A stretch of 64,000 nucleotides of DNA, from contig NZ_AKJF01000132.1 of the NCBI RefSeq assembly GCF_000282475.1, positions 1-64,000 of the forward strand, written 5' to 3'. Source of the stretch: Pseudomonas sp. GM78 (GTDB lineage: Bacteria > Pseudomonadota > Gammaproteobacteria > Pseudomonadales > Pseudomonadaceae). This document shows positions 9,013 through 18,982 of the stretch, piece by piece. Numbering within the stretch: position 1 is the first letter of the stretch; the number at the start of each line of letters is the position of its first letter. Both the position numbers and the translations under genes were made by a program. The notes under the pieces are model-generated. The model saw only the letters and a program-made list of their open reading frames with translations, did not search any database and was not told the DNA's origin.

Positions 9013-9780
9013 TTAGCCAGCCATCGTCAGGCCGCCGGACACGCTGATCACTTGACCGGTAATGAAATTGGCATCGTCGCTGGCGAGCAGGGCGATGATT
9101 CCCGGGTAGTCTTCCGGCTGGCCGAGGCGACGCATCGGCACGGCATTCTTGAAGGCTTCCAGGAGTTTTTCCGGGTTGTTGGAGGTGTCGGCCACGCTCT
9201 TGAGCAGCGCGGTGTCGGTGGGGCCCGGGCAAACCACGTTGACGTTAACGCCCTTGGTCGCCAGCTCCCGGGCCAGGGTTTTGCTCAAGCCCACCAGGCC
9301 GGCCTTGCAGGCGGCGTACACGGCCTCGCCCGAGGAGCCGACGCGGGCGGCATCGGAGGCGACGTTGATGACTTTGCCACCACCGGCCTCGAGCATTTTC
9401 GGCAGCACCACGTGGTGCATGTTCAGGGCGCCGGTCAGGTTGATCGAAATCAACTGTTCCCACTGCTTGGGCTCGGTCTTGAGGAACGGCATGAAACGGT
9501 CGAAACCGGCGTTGTTGACCAGTACCGTCGGCACGCCCAGGTCTTTTTCGATGGCGGCCACGGTGTCGGTGATGGCGGCGTAGTCGGTGATGTCGGCGGT
9601 GTAGGCGACGGCCTTGCCGCCGGCTTCGCGGATCAGGTCGACGGTGGTTTGTGCAGCATCGCTGTCGCGATCGAGCACGGCCACCAGGCTACCTTCGGCA
9701 GCGAAGCGCTGGCACACGGCGCGACCGATGCCGCCGCCACCGCCGGTGATGATGACGGTTTTTCCATTCAGGCCTTTCAT
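9013..9780 (-). CDS. badH: 2-hydroxycyclohexanecarboxyl-CoA dehydrogenase (SDR)
   Basis: 255 residues, classical short-chain dehydrogenase. The NAD-binding TGGGGGIG motif is near residue 12, NNAG near residue 87, and the catalytic Ser, Tyr-x-x-x-Lys lie in the INVASDAARVGSSGEAVYAACK stretch. BadH oxidises 2-hydroxycyclohexane-1-carboxyl-CoA to the 2-keto compound used by BadI. ATG at 9780 is preceded by GGAGA; a start five codons upstream is possible. It is immediately upstream of badI and downstream of aliA. Confidence 0.88.
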   Translation of the reverse strand: MKGLNGKTVIITGGGGGIGRAVCQRFAAEGSLVAVLDRDSDAAQTTVDLIREAGGKAVAYTADITDYAAITDTVAAIEKDLGVPTVLVNNAGFDRFMPFLKTEPKQWEQLISINLTGALNMHHVVLPKMLEAGGGKVINVASDAARVGSSGEAVYAACKAGLVGLSKTLARELATKGVNVNVVCPGPTDTALLKSVADTSNNPEKLLEAFKNAVPMRRLGQPEDYPGIIALLASDDANFITGQVISVSGGLTMAG

Positions 9781-9828
9781 AGGGGCATTCTCCAATTCAA
9801 TTGATTTGCGCGATTTGAGGGGGAGGGT

Positions 9829-11484
9829 TCAGCGGCGCTTGACCGGGTCGATGCGAATGCTCGCGGCCCGCTCATGCAGCTTGAATTTCTGGATCTTTCC
9901 GGAAGGCGTGCGGGGCAGGGCAGGCAGCACTTCCAGGTACTCGGGCAAGTAGTTGCGCGACAGGTTGTGTTCGAGCAGGAAGGTCACCGCCTCATCGAGG
10001 CGCAGGTTCGTGTAACCGTCATGCAGGGTGACGTAGGCGCAGACCCGCTCGCCAAGACGCTCGTCGGGGCAACCCACCAGGGCCACCGCCGAAATGGCCG
10101 GGTGCTTGTAGAGCAGGTTTTCCACCTCGACCACCGGAATGTTTTCGCCGCCGCGGATCACCACATCCTTGGTTCGCCCGGTGATGCGGATATAGCCCTG
10201 GGCATCCATGCGGGCCAGATCGCCGGTGGCGAACCAACCCTGGGCGTCGACGCTGTAGAGGTCGGGACGCTTGAGGTAACCCACGAACAGGCTGGCGCCG
10301 CGGACCTGAAGATGGCCTTCGCTGCCGGCAGGGGCTTCAATGCCGGCATCGTCGACCACCCGCACCTCTACCAGTGGCAGGGCCACACCATCGGTGTAGA
10401 TGGCCCGCTCGGGATCGTCCTGCGGACGGGTCATGGTCGAGGCTCCGGATTCAGTCATGCCCCAGGCCGAGATGATTTTCGCGTTGAGGCTGTTGCCGGC
10501 CTTTTCCACCAGGCTTTCCGGAATCGGCGCGCCGGCGGAGACGAAAATCCGCAGGCTCGACAATGCATCGCGGTGCCCAGGGGCAAGCTCGATCAGGTCG
10601 GCGAGGAAGGGTGTCGAGGCCATCGTGAACGTCGGGCGCTCGGCGGCGATGATCTTCACGGCGGTGCGCGCATCCCACACGTCTTGCAGAACCGCTGCCG
10701 CGCCGAGGTAGATGGGCATCAGCATGCCGTAGAGAAACCCGGTCTGATGGGCCATGGGCGAGGCCATGAAGACAATGTCCTGGCGGCCAAGCCTCAGGCG
10801 CTCTGCATAGGGAATGATGTTGCTCAGCAAGGTTTTGCTGGTGTGCAGCACGCCCTTGGGTTCACCGGTGGTGCCGGAGGTGAACAGCAGCTGCACAATG
10901 TCATCGGCCTGCGGGCGACGCTCGGCGAACAGCGCCTGGGTATCGCCATTGTTCTCCAATGCCCGGTCCAGCAGTTGCCGTTCGAAGCTGTTGTCGCCTT
11001 CGCCACCGATCACCAGTACATGGCGCAGTTCAGGCAAATCAGCGCGCAGGCCCTCGGCCATGCTGGCGTAGTCGAAACCCCGGAAAAGCTTGGGCACGAC
11101 CAATAGATGACTGCGGGCGTGGCCGAGCATGAAACGCAACTCGCGCTCCCGGAAAATCGGCATCAACGGATTGAACACCGCGCCGATACGGGCGCAGGCC
11201 AGGAACAGGGCGGTCATCTGCCAGCCGTTGGGCAACTGGCAGGACACCACGCTGCCTTTTTCCACGCCCAGGGCGGCCAGGCCGGCGCCCATGCGGGTCA
11301 CCACGGCATCCAGTTCGCCGTAGGTAAACGAGACGGGGGTGTCTTCGCCGCTCTGGTAACTCGACAGGGCGCGGCAGTCGGCGCCCCGGGCAAGCTGCGC
11401 ATCCCAATAATCTGTAATGATCATGTCACTACTGCTGGGCGTTTCTGGATGACGCTCTGCGGGTGTGCCTGTCCAGTTGTTCAT
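9829..11484 (-). CDS. aliA: cyclohexanecarboxylate-CoA ligase (AMP-forming)
   Basis: 551 residues, ANL superfamily. The phosphate-binding loop LLFTSGTTGEPKGVLHT is near residues 195-211. The GDLARMDAQGYIRITGRTKD hinge and the C-terminal catalytic Lys region (RTPSGKIQKFKL) are present. AliA activates cyclohexanecarboxylate with ATP and CoA, the first step of the pathway. It is the first gene of the minus-strand unit and is transcribed from the divergent promoter region at about 11.56-11.60 kb. Exact substrate is inferred from linkage to badH, badI and aliB. Confidence 0.87.
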   Translation of the reverse strand: MNNWTGTPAERHPETPSSSDMIITDYWDAQLARGADCRALSSYQSGEDTPVSFTYGELDAVVTRMGAGLAALGVEKGSVVSCQLPNGWQMTALFLACARIGAVFNPLMPIFRERELRFMLGHARSHLLVVPKLFRGFDYASMAEGLRADLPELRHVLVIGGEGDNSFERQLLDRALENNGDTQALFAERRPQADDIVQLLFTSGTTGEPKGVLHTSKTLLSNIIPYAERLRLGRQDIVFMASPMAHQTGFLYGMLMPIYLGAAAVLQDVWDARTAVKIIAAERPTFTMASTPFLADLIELAPGHRDALSSLRIFVSAGAPIPESLVEKAGNSLNAKIISAWGMTESGASTMTRPQDDPERAIYTDGVALPLVEVRVVDDAGIEAPAGSEGHLQVRGASLFVGYLKRPDLYSVDAQGWFATGDLARMDAQGYIRITGRTKDVVIRGGENIPVVEVENLLYKHPAISAVALVGCPDERLGERVCAYVTLHDGYTNLRLDEAVTFLLEHNLSRNYLPEYLEVLPALPRTPSGKIQKFKLHERAASIRIDPVKRR

Positions 11485-11556
11485 TTGTAGATATCGACTC
11501 TTAAGGGTTTGAGTTGTTGTTATCTGGCGATCTGGTGTTGCCCTTTCGATGAGCTG

Positions 11557-11586
11557 AAGATAAGGCTTTCAAAATTAATATGTCAA
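11557..11586 (-). promoter_or_regulatory. predicted sigma-70 promoter for aliA
   Basis: On the minus strand TTGACA (complement of 11581-11586) is followed after 18 bases by TATCTT (complement of 11557-11562). The -35 hexamer lies inside the palindromic operator, so a repressor bound there would block polymerase. The aliA start codon is about 70 bases downstream. Confidence 0.65.
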
Positions 11587-11599
11587 CATGTTGTCTTTA
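11580..11599. promoter_or_regulatory. operator 1, probable BadR/MarR site
   Basis: A 20-base sequence centred on the perfect palindrome CAACATGTTG (11584-11593). It recurs identically and in the same orientation at 30717-30736. Here it sits between the divergent aliA and badK units and overlaps the -35 elements of both. That a MarR-family gene is part of the regulated unit makes it the best candidate ligand; this is inference. Confidence 0.75.
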
Positions 11600-11619
11600 T
11601 ATTTTTCTGTGGATATATT
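11591..11619 (+). promoter_or_regulatory. predicted sigma-70 promoter for the badK-gcdH unit
   Basis: TTGTCT at 11591-11596 and TATATT at 11614-11619 with a 17-base spacer. The -35 is the right half of the operator. The ribosome site and ATG of the first gene (11654) lie 20-35 bases downstream of the -10. Confidence 0.65.
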
Positions 11620-11653
11620 CGAAGGCATTCCCGCAGAACAAGAGGTAGATGAC

Positions 11654-12430
11654 ATGGCTTTCCTGAACATCCTTGTCGAGCAGCGTGCGGCCGTTGGCCT
11701 GATCCGCCTTGATCGCCCGACTGTCTATAACGCGCTCAATGACGCCTTGATGACGGAGTTGGGCCAGGCACTGCTGGCCTTCGAGGCCGATGAGCAGATT
11801 CGGGCCATCGTCATTACCGGCAACGACAAAGCCTTCGCCGCCGGTGCCGACCTCAGCGAATTGCAGTTCAAGGGTTTTGCCGATGTGTACCTGGAGGACT
11901 TCGTCACGGCCAACTGGGAGACCGTGACCCGCTGCCGCAAACCGGTGATTGCAGCGGTTGCCGGCCTGGCGCTGGGCGGTGGCTGCGAGCTGGCGATGAT
12001 GTGCGACATGGTCATCGCCGCCGACAACGCACGGTTCGGCCAGCCCGAAGTCAAGGTCGGCACGCTGCCCGGCGCCGGCGGCACGCAGCGCCTGACCCGC
12101 GCCATCGGCAAGGCCAAGGCCATGGACCTGTGCCTGACCGGGCGTTTCATGGACGTCGATGAAGCCGAGCGCCTGGGCTTGATCAGCCGCGTGGTGCCCC
12201 TGGCCAGCCTGCTGGATGAAGCCCTGGCCGTGGCCGCGCAAATCGCCGCTCACCCGGCCATCGCGGTCAAGCTCAATAAGGAAGCGGTCAACCGGGCGTT
12301 CGAAACCACCCTGGCCGAGGGCGTGCAGTTCGAGCGGCGCCTGATGCACGCCAGTTTTGCCAGCCAGGACCAGAAGGAGGGCATGCAGGCCTTCGCGCAG
12401 AAGCGCCAGCCGGTGTGGACTCACCGCTGA
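11654..12430 (+). CDS. badK: cyclohex-1-ene-1-carboxyl-CoA hydratase (enoyl-CoA hydratase family)
   Basis: 258 residues, single-domain crotonase. It shows the AAGADLSEL and ALGGGCELAMMCDMVIAA oxyanion-hole segments and the catalytic Glu regions EVKVGTLPGAGGTQRL. In the CHC route BadK hydrates cyclohex-1-ene-1-carboxyl-CoA to the 2-hydroxy compound. The open frame extends to 11588, but that start would sit inside the promoter/operator; ATG at 11654 follows AGAGGT. It is the first gene of the plus-strand unit. It could instead, or also, hydrate pimeloyl-CoA beta-oxidation intermediates. Confidence 0.75.
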   Translation: MAFLNILVEQRAAVGLIRLDRPTVYNALNDALMTELGQALLAFEADEQIRAIVITGNDKAFAAGADLSELQFKGFADVYLEDFVTANWETVTRCRKPVIAAVAGLALGGGCELAMMCDMVIAADNARFGQPEVKVGTLPGAGGTQRLTRAIGKAKAMDLCLTGRFMDVDEAERLGLISRVVPLASLLDEALAVAAQIAAHPAIAVKLNKEAVNRAFETTLAEGVQFERRLMHASFASQDQKEGMQAFAQKRQPVWTHR

Positions 12431-12481
12431 CTGGCGCAAGCGATTGGCAAGCCGCATAACAACAAGAAGAGGAACTGTCCG

Positions 12482-13342
12482 ATGACTTCAGTCGTACACA
12501 TGACCCGCGAGGCAGGCGTGGCCTTGATCCGGGTCGACAACCCGCCGGTCAATGCCCTTGGCCACGCCCTGCGCGCCTGGTTGCTGGAAGCTTTTAGAAC
12601 GGCCGAACAGGACGCGCAGGTGGAATTGATCATGCTCTATTGCGTGGGCAAGACCTTTATCGCCGGCGCCGATATTCGCGAGTTCGGCCAGCCGGCCCAG
12701 GTGCCGATCCTGCAGGAACTGACCCTGGCCATCGAAAACGGCAACAAGCCTTCGTTGGCGGTGTTGCACGGTTCGGTGCTGGGCGGCGGGCTGGAAGTCG
12801 CACTGGGTTGTCACTACCGCATTGCCCACAGTGCTACCCGGCTCGGTTTGCCGGAAACCCGCCTGGGGCTGTTGCCCGGTGGTGGCGGCACCCAGCGCTT
12901 GCCGCGTCTGGTGGGCGTGGCAACAGCGCTGGAGATGATCATCACGGGCGAACCGATAGAGGCGAGCCAGGCGCTGGAGCTCGGTCTTGTAGACGCGCTA
13001 TTCGACGACGAGCCTCTGGTCGCAGGCCTGCGGCATGCACGGCAACTCTTGGCCGAGCAGGCCCCAGTGCGGCGCGTCGGCCAGATCGAAATGCCCACGA
13101 CATCCGTCGAAGCCAGCGCCTTGATTGAGGCCCGACACAGCGAAATCACCCGAACCCAAGCTGATTCATTCTCGGCGCCGCGCTGCCTCGCCGCCGTCGA
13201 AGCGGCAACGCAAATGCCATTGAGCGAAGGCCTGCAGCGCGAGCGTGCACTGTTTCTCGAATGCATGGCATCGCCCCAGCGCGCGGCGTTGATCGAAGAC
13301 TTCTTTGCCCGGCGCCAGGCGGCCAGGCAACGCCAAGGCTGA
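12482..13342 (+). CDS. enoyl-CoA hydratase, detached hydratase half of a PimF/FadJ-like enzyme
   Basis: 286 residues. The crotonase domain (about 1-200) has FIAGADIREF, GSVLGGGLEVALGCHYRIA and PETRLGLLPGGGGTQRLPRL. A tail of about 75 residues (ASALIEARHS...EGLQRERALFLECMASPQ...FFARRQAARQ) matches the linker that in fused hydratase/3-hydroxyacyl-CoA dehydrogenases leads into the NAD domain, but the protein ends exactly there. It probably hydrates 2,3-didehydropimeloyl-CoA. The matching dehydrogenase is a separate gene at 17462. ATG follows GAGGAAC. Confidence 0.83.
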   Translation: MTSVVHMTREAGVALIRVDNPPVNALGHALRAWLLEAFRTAEQDAQVELIMLYCVGKTFIAGADIREFGQPAQVPILQELTLAIENGNKPSLAVLHGSVLGGGLEVALGCHYRIAHSATRLGLPETRLGLLPGGGGTQRLPRLVGVATALEMIITGEPIEASQALELGLVDALFDDEPLVAGLRHARQLLAEQAPVRRVGQIEMPTTSVEASALIEARHSEITRTQADSFSAPRCLAAVEAATQMPLSEGLQRERALFLECMASPQRAALIEDFFARRQAARQRQG

Positions 13343-13391
13343 ACTTGCGGCCAGCCTTGGGGTTGGCCTGACCATCGATAGAGGACTTTGC

Positions 13392-14588
13392 ATGGACATC
13401 CATTACACACCCGCCGAGCTTGAGTTCCGCGCCGAGGTGCGGGCCTTTCTAAGTGACGCGCTGCCCGCAGACATCGCCAGCAAAGTTCGCCTGGGCAAGC
13501 GCTTGAGCAAGGACGACCACCAACGCTGGCAGCGCATCCTCGCGCGGCGCGGCTGGTACGCGGCCAATTGGCCGGTGGCCTTTGGTGGCACCGGTTGGAG
13601 CGTGGTGCAAAAGCACCTGTTCGAAGAAGAATGCGCCGCCTTCGGCGCACCGCGCCTGATCTCCTTCGGCGTCAACATGGTTGCCCCGGTGATCATGAAG
13701 TTCGGCAGCCCGGCGCAGCAGGCGCATTACCTTCCACGCATTCTCAGCGGCGAAGACTGGTGGTGCCAGGGTTACTCCGAACCGGGCGCGGGCTCGGACC
13801 TGGCCAGCCTCAAGACCCGCGCCGTGCGCGAGGGCGAGCACTATGTGGTCAACGGTCAGAAGACCTGGACCACCCTGGGCCAGCACGCCAACATGATTTT
13901 CTGCCTGGTGCGCACAGACAGCGAAGCCCAGCAGCAGCGGGGTATTTCCTTCCTGCTGATCGACATGGCCACTCCCGGCATCAGCGTTCGCCCGATCATC
14001 ACGCTCGAAGGCGAGCATGAGGTCAACGAGGTGTTCTTCGACAACGTCCGCGTACCGGTCGAGAACCTGGTGGGCGAAGAGAATCAGGGCTGGACCTGCG
14101 CCAAGTACCTGCTGACCCACGAGCGCACCGGGCAGGCCGGTATCGGCCAGTCCAAGGCGGCACTGGCGCACCTCAAGGAGGTGGCCCGGCAGGAACTGCG
14201 CAACGGTTTGCCGCTGCTGGACGATTTGCAGTTTCGCCTGCAGGTCGCCGAGGTTGAGATTCAGCTGCTGGCCATCGAGATGAGCACCTTGCGCATCCTC
14301 GCCGCCGCCCAGGCCGGCGGTGTGCCCGGTGCCGAAAGCTCGATCCTGAAGATCAAGGGTTCGGAAATTCGCCAGGCAATCAGCCACTTGCTGCGCAAGG
14401 CGCTGGGCACCAAAGCGTTGCCCTTTGTCGAGGCAGAACTGCACGACGACTTCACCGGCACGGTGTTGCACAGCGACTACAGCGCCGCCCCCGCCAGCCA
14501 GTATTTCAACCTGCGCAAGCTGTCTATCTACGGCGGCTCCAATGAAATTCAAAAGAACATCATCGCCAAGATGATTCTTGAGCTTTAA
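13392..14588 (+). CDS. pimC: acyl-CoA dehydrogenase, pimeloyl-CoA dehydrogenase large-type subunit
   Basis: 398 residues. Typical acyl-CoA dehydrogenase: WCQGYSEPGAGSDLASL for FAD and substrate binding, VNGQKTWTTLGQ, and the C-terminal LSIYGGSNEIQKNIIAKMIL signature. ATG at 13392 follows AGAGGA. It is paired with the next gene, separated by only 11 bases. In R. palustris PimC and PimD are paired acyl-CoA dehydrogenases that introduce the 2,3 double bond in dicarboxylyl-CoAs; the same role is inferred here. Electrons would go to the ETF encoded downstream. Confidence 0.8.
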   Translation: MDIHYTPAELEFRAEVRAFLSDALPADIASKVRLGKRLSKDDHQRWQRILARRGWYAANWPVAFGGTGWSVVQKHLFEEECAAFGAPRLISFGVNMVAPVIMKFGSPAQQAHYLPRILSGEDWWCQGYSEPGAGSDLASLKTRAVREGEHYVVNGQKTWTTLGQHANMIFCLVRTDSEAQQQRGISFLLIDMATPGISVRPIITLEGEHEVNEVFFDNVRVPVENLVGEENQGWTCAKYLLTHERTGQAGIGQSKAALAHLKEVARQELRNGLPLLDDLQFRLQVAEVEIQLLAIEMSTLRILAAAQAGGVPGAESSILKIKGSEIRQAISHLLRKALGTKALPFVEAELHDDFTGTVLHSDYSAAPASQYFNLRKLSIYGGSNEIQKNIIAKMILEL

Positions 14589-14599
14589 GGAGGTACGCA

Positions 14600-15742
14600 A
14601 TGGACTTCACACTCAGCGCCGAGCAGCAGATGCTGCAAGACACCGTGGCCCGACTGGCCCGCGATCACTACAGCTTCGAAGCCCGCGAGGGCTACTACCG
14701 CAGCGAAGCCGGCATGAGCCCGGCGTTCTGGAACCAGATGGCCGAACTGGGCCTGTGTTCGGTGCCGATTGCCCAGGCACACGGCGGCTTCGGTGGCAGC
14801 GGCGTGGACAACCTGCTGATCATGACCGAGCTCGGTCGCAACCTGTGCCTGGAGCCGTTCCTGCAATCGCAGATTCACGCGGCCGGCCTGCTGCAGCAAC
14901 TGGGTGATGCCAGCCAGCAGGCAGACCTGTTGCCGCAAGTCGCTGCAGGCTCGCTGCAATTGGCGGTAGCTTTGGAAGAACAGCAAAGCCATTACCAACT
15001 GCACGATGTGCAAACCCAGGCGCGCGCGGTCGAGGGCGGCTGGTGCCTGTCCGGGCGCAAGATCGCCGTGGTCGGCGCGGCCAGTGCGGGGTTGATCCTG
15101 GTGTCGGCGCGTACAGGCGGCGATGCGCTAGGCGAACAGGGGATCAGCCTGTTCCTGGTCGATTCCCAGGCGGACGGCTTGCAGCGTTGCGATTACCCCT
15201 GCATCGACGGCCCGCGTGCCAGCGACCTGATCCTCGACGAGGTCTTTGTAGGTCGCAGCGCGTTACTTGGCAACGTTGGCGAGGCCTTGCCAGCCTTGCG
15301 TTATCAGCAGGGTCGCGCGATTGCCGGGCAGTGCGCCGAAGCCATCGGCGGTATGGAGGAGGCGTTTCGCCTGACCCTCGACTACCTCAAGACGCGCAAG
15401 CAGTTCGGCGCCCCCATCGGCAAGTTCCAGGTGTTGCAGCATCGCATGGCCGACATGCGCGGCGAGCTCGAATTGGCCACCTCGATGGCCATCCTGGCCG
15501 CCTGCGTGGCCGATCAGGCCGACAGTGACGACCGCAGCCGGCAACTGGCCGCCGCCAAATTCGTGGTGGTGCGCGCCGCACGCCTGATCGCCGAGCAAGC
15601 GATCCAGTTGCACGGCGGCATCGGCATGACCTGGGAATACAGCCTGGCCCATCACGCCAAAAGACTGGTGATGCTCAGCCACCAGTTGGGCGATGACGAC
15701 CACCATTTGCAGGCCTATGCCGCGCTGCTGCGCAGCGCCTGA
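14600..15742 (+). CDS. pimD: acyl-CoA dehydrogenase, PimD-like partner subunit
   Basis: 380 residues, a more divergent acyl-CoA dehydrogenase with weaker N- and middle-domain motifs. The C-terminal FAD domain is recognisable (KTRKQFGAPIGKFQVLQHRMADM, AIQLHGGIGMTWEY). A perfect AAGGAGGT precedes the ATG. Paired small and large subunits of this kind form heteromeric dehydrogenases in dicarboxylate beta-oxidation. It lies between pimC and etfB. Confidence 0.78.
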   Translation: MDFTLSAEQQMLQDTVARLARDHYSFEAREGYYRSEAGMSPAFWNQMAELGLCSVPIAQAHGGFGGSGVDNLLIMTELGRNLCLEPFLQSQIHAAGLLQQLGDASQQADLLPQVAAGSLQLAVALEEQQSHYQLHDVQTQARAVEGGWCLSGRKIAVVGAASAGLILVSARTGGDALGEQGISLFLVDSQADGLQRCDYPCIDGPRASDLILDEVFVGRSALLGNVGEALPALRYQQGRAIAGQCAEAIGGMEEAFRLTLDYLKTRKQFGAPIGKFQVLQHRMADMRGELELATSMAILAACVADQADSDDRSRQLAAAKFVVVRAARLIAEQAIQLHGGIGMTWEYSLAHHAKRLVMLSHQLGDDDHHLQAYAALLRSA

Positions 15743-15772
15743 TCCATCACTGCACTCACACGGGAACACACT

Positions 15773-16522
15773 ATGAAAGTACTGGTTGCGGTAAAGCGCG
15801 TGGTCGATTTCAACGTCAAGGTTCGCGTCAAGGCGGACCATTCCGGCGTTGACCTGGCCAACGTCAAGATGGCGATGAACCCCTTTTGCGAGATCGCCGT
15901 GGAAGAAGCGGTGCGCCTGAAAGAGCAGGGGGTTGCCACCGAGGTGGTGGTCGTCAGCATCGGCAGCAGCGCGGCTCAGGAGCAACTGCGCACCGCGCTG
16001 GCTCTGGGCGCCGACCGTGCCATTCTGGTCGAGACCGGTGAAGACCTGGGTTCCCTGGCCGTGGCCAAGCTGTTGAAGGCGGTGGTCGACAAGGAACAGC
16101 CTCGGCTGGTGATCCTCGGCAAACAGTCCATCGACAGCGACAACAACCAGACCGGCCAGATGCTCGCGGCACTGAGCGGCTACGGTCAGGGCACCTTCGC
16201 CTCCAAAGTCGAAATCAGCGGCGACAGCGTGGCCGTGACCCGCGAAATCGACGGCGGCGCACAGACGGTCGCGCTGACACTGCCGGCCATCGTCACCACC
16301 GACCTGCGCCTGAACGAGCCGCGCTACGCGTCGCTACCCAACATCATGAAAGCCAAGAAAAAGCCGCTGGAGGTGCTCACCCCGAGCGCCCTGGACGTGA
16401 GCTGCGCGGGCACCGTGCAGACTTTGAAAGTCGAAGCGCCGGCCGCGCGCAGCGCGGGTATCAAGGTCAAGTCGGTGGCCGAACTGGTCGAGAAACTCAA
16501 GAACGAGGCGAAGGTAATCTAA
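15773..16522 (+). CDS. etfB: electron transfer flavoprotein beta subunit
   Basis: 249 residues, standard EtfB length. It begins [20 protein letters not shown] and carries the [17 protein letters not shown] and [18 protein letters not shown] signatures. EtfB with EtfA accepts electrons from acyl-CoA dehydrogenases and passes them to ETF:quinone oxidoreductase, which is not in this window. Here it would serve AliB, PimC/D and GcdH. Its stop overlaps the etfA start by one base. Confidence 0.95.
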   Translation: MKVLVAVKRVVDFNVKVRVKADHSGVDLANVKMAMNPFCEIAVEEAVRLKEQGVATEVVVVSIGSSAAQEQLRTALALGADRAILVETGEDLGSLAVAKLLKAVVDKEQPRLVILGKQSIDSDNNQTGQMLAALSGYGQGTFASKVEISGDSVAVTREIDGGAQTVALTLPAIVTTDLRLNEPRYASLPNIMKAKKKPLEVLTPSALDVSCAGTVQTLKVEAPAARSAGIKVKSVAELVEKLKNEAKVI

Positions 16523-17451
16523 TGGCTATCCTGGTTATCGCTGAACACAACAATGCGGCACTGGCGGCCGCTACCCTCAATACCGTGACCGCCGCGCAGC
16601 AGATCGGTGGCGACATTCATCTGCTGGTCGCAGGCCATGGCGCTGGCGCCGTGGCTGAAGCGGCGGCGCAGGTTGCTGGCGTGGCGAAAGTGCTGCTGGC
16701 CGACAACGCCGCGTATGCTCACCAATTGCCGGAAAACGTGGCGCCTCTGGTTGCCGAGCTTGGCAAGGGCTACAGCCACATCCTCGCCGCCGCCACCAGT
16801 AACGGCAAGAACATCCTGCCACGGGTTGCCGCGCAACTGGATGTCGACCAGATCTCGGAGATCATCGCGGTCGAAAGTGCCGATACCTTCAAGCGCCCGA
16901 TCTATGCGGGCAATGCCATCGCGACGGTGCAGTCATCTGCCGCCGTCAAGGTGATCACTGTGCGCAGTACCGGGTTCGACGCCGCTGCCGCCGAAGGGGG
17001 CAATGCCGCCATCGAAGCGCTGAGCCTGGTCACCGACAGTGGCCGGTCGGCGTTCGTCAGTGAAGCACTGGCCAAGTCCGACCGCCCGGAGCTGACCGCG
17101 GCGAAGATCGTCGTGTCGGGCGGCCGTGGCATGCAGAACGGTGACAACTTCAAGCACCTCTATGCACTGGCCGACAAGCTCGGTGCGGGCGTGGGGGCGT
17201 CGCGCGCCGCGGTCGATGCCGGCTTCGTGCCCAACGACATGCAGGTCGGCCAGACCGGCAAGATCGTCGCGCCGCAGTTGTACATCGCGGTGGGCATCTC
17301 CGGCGCCATCCAGCACCTGGCTGGCATGAAGGATTCCAAGGTGATCGTGGCGATCAACAAGGACGAAGAGGCGCCGATTTTCCAGGTGGCCGACTACGGC
17401 CTGGTGGCGGATCTGTTCGAGGCCGTGCCGGAGCTGGAACGGGCAATCTGA
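16522..17451 (+). CDS. etfA: electron transfer flavoprotein alpha subunit
   Basis: 309 residues. The C-terminal FAD domain has [40 protein letters not shown] and [21 protein letters not shown]. It starts with the TAATG overlap of etfB, so the two are translationally coupled. Having its own ETF pair inside the catabolic operon fits the four acyl-CoA dehydrogenases encoded here. Pseudomonas normally carries another etfBA copy elsewhere, so this is probably a dedicated second set. Confidence 0.95.
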   Translation: MAILVIAEHNNAALAAATLNTVTAAQQIGGDIHLLVAGHGAGAVAEAAAQVAGVAKVLLADNAAYAHQLPENVAPLVAELGKGYSHILAAATSNGKNILPRVAAQLDVDQISEIIAVESADTFKRPIYAGNAIATVQSSAAVKVITVRSTGFDAAAAEGGNAAIEALSLVTDSGRSAFVSEALAKSDRPELTAAKIVVSGGRGMQNGDNFKHLYALADKLGAGVGASRAAVDAGFVPNDMQVGQTGKIVAPQLYIAVGISGAIQHLAGMKDSKVIVAINKDEEAPIFQVADYGLVADLFEAVPELERAI

Positions 17452-17461
17452 GGAGGTGCAT

Positions 17462-18982
17462 GTGAATACGTTCAGACAGATCGGTGTGATCGGCAGCGGT
17501 GCCATGGGCCGGGGGATCGCCCAGTTGTTCGCCTCCGCGGGCGTTCCGGTGTTGCTGTATGACAGCCGTAGCGAAGCAACGGAAGAAGCGCTGCAAGCCA
17601 ATCGGGCCTTGCTAGAGCGATCCACCGCCAAGGGCAAGTTGAGCAGTGAAGCACTGGCGACTGCACTGGCTTGCATGCGCCCGGCCATCAGCCTTGAGGC
17701 CTTGGCCGATTGTGATGTGTTAATCGAGGCGATCGTGGAAAACCTCGAGGCCAAGCAGTCGTTGTTCCGCGCGTTGGAGGAAGTCGTCAGGCCCGATGCA
17801 GTGCTGGCGACCAACACCTCATCCTTATCGGTGAGCCTGATTGCCAGTGCTTGCAAGCATCCCGAACGGGTGGCCGGGTTGCACTTCTTCAACCCGGTGC
17901 CACTGATGAAAATCGTCGAGGTGGTCCGTGGCGAACTGACCGACCCGCAGGTGGTTCAGCGCCTGGCGGCGCTGGCCGGGAACGCGGGTCATTTTGCCGC
18001 GACGACGCCCGACTCACCGGGCTTCCTGGTCAATCATGCCGGGCGGGCCTTCGGTCCGGAGGCCTTGCGCATCCTCGGCGAAGGGATCGCTACCCCGGCG
18101 CAGATCGATCGCATCCTCAAGGACAGCCTCGGCTTTCGCATGGGGCCGTTCGAGCTGTTCGACCTTACCGGCCTGGACATCTCCCATGCGGTGATGGAGT
18201 CGATTCACACCCAGTTTTACCAGGACCCGCGCTACACCCCCTCGGCGTTGGTGCCACCGCGTCTGGCCAGTGGTTTGCTCGGGCGCAAGACCGGGCAGGG
18301 TTTTTATCGTTATCAGGACGGTAGCGTGGTCGAGCAAGCAGAGCAGGCGCATCCGCAGGTGGCGATCACCCAGCCGTTCTGGCTGGACTGCGACGACTCG
18401 GCCATGCGCGAGCGGATCGCCGCAGTGTTGTCGGTTGCCGGCTTGGCCCTGGAGCAGGCCGATCAACCGAGTGCGAACGCCATCTGCCTGGTCACGCCTT
18501 TGGGCGAGGATGCCAGCAGCGTGATCGCCCGCAAGCGACTGCCGCCGTGCCGTAGCCTGGCGCTGGAGACCTTCGTCGGTTTCGACACGCGCCGCGTGCT
18601 GATGCGCCAACCGGCGCTCGATCCACAGGTCCTGGCCCAGGCACGCCAGGCCTTGGGGGCCGATGGTGTACCGGTGGAAGTCATCAATGACTCGCCGGGC
18701 TTCATCGCCCAGCGCGTGCTCGCCGGCATCGTCAACCTGGGTTGCGAAATTGCCCAGCGGCGCATCGCCGAACCCGCGATCCTCGACCGTGCGGTGCAGT
18801 TGGCCCTCGGTTACCCCCATGGTCCGCTGGGTTTTGGCGACCATTACGGTGCTTTGCAGATCCAGCAGATCCTGCACCGACTGCATGAGCTGTATCAGGA
18901 GCCGCGCTACCGGGTCAGCTCCTGGCTGCGGCGTCGTGTGCAGCTCGGCCTGCCCCTGACCACCCCCGAGGAGCAAGCATGA
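17462..18982 (+). CDS. 3-hydroxyacyl-CoA dehydrogenase (PaaH type)
   Basis: About 506 residues. The NAD-binding motif [17 protein letters not shown] is at the N terminus, followed by [25 protein letters not shown] and two C-terminal dehydrogenase domains ([14 protein letters not shown] and [17 protein letters not shown]). This matches stand-alone PaaH-type enzymes. It should oxidise 3-hydroxypimeloyl-CoA to 3-oxopimeloyl-CoA. I chose GTG at 17462 with AGGAGG at proper distance rather than a GTG two codons earlier. The stop overlaps the thiolase start (ATGA). Confidence 0.88.
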   Translation: MNTFRQIGVIGSGAMGRGIAQLFASAGVPVLLYDSRSEATEEALQANRALLERSTAKGKLSSEALATALACMRPAISLEALADCDVLIEAIVENLEAKQSLFRALEEVVRPDAVLATNTSSLSVSLIASACKHPERVAGLHFFNPVPLMKIVEVVRGELTDPQVVQRLAALAGNAGHFAATTPDSPGFLVNHAGRAFGPEALRILGEGIATPAQIDRILKDSLGFRMGPFELFDLTGLDISHAVMESIHTQFYQDPRYTPSALVPPRLASGLLGRKTGQGFYRYQDGSVVEQAEQAHPQVAITQPFWLDCDDSAMRERIAAVLSVAGLALEQADQPSANAICLVTPLGEDASSVIARKRLPPCRSLALETFVGFDTRRVLMRQPALDPQVLAQARQALGADGVPVEVINDSPGFIAQRVLAGIVNLGCEIAQRRIAEPAILDRAVQLALGYPHGPLGFGDHYGALQIQQILHRLHELYQEPRYRVSSWLRRRVQLGLPLTTPEEQA

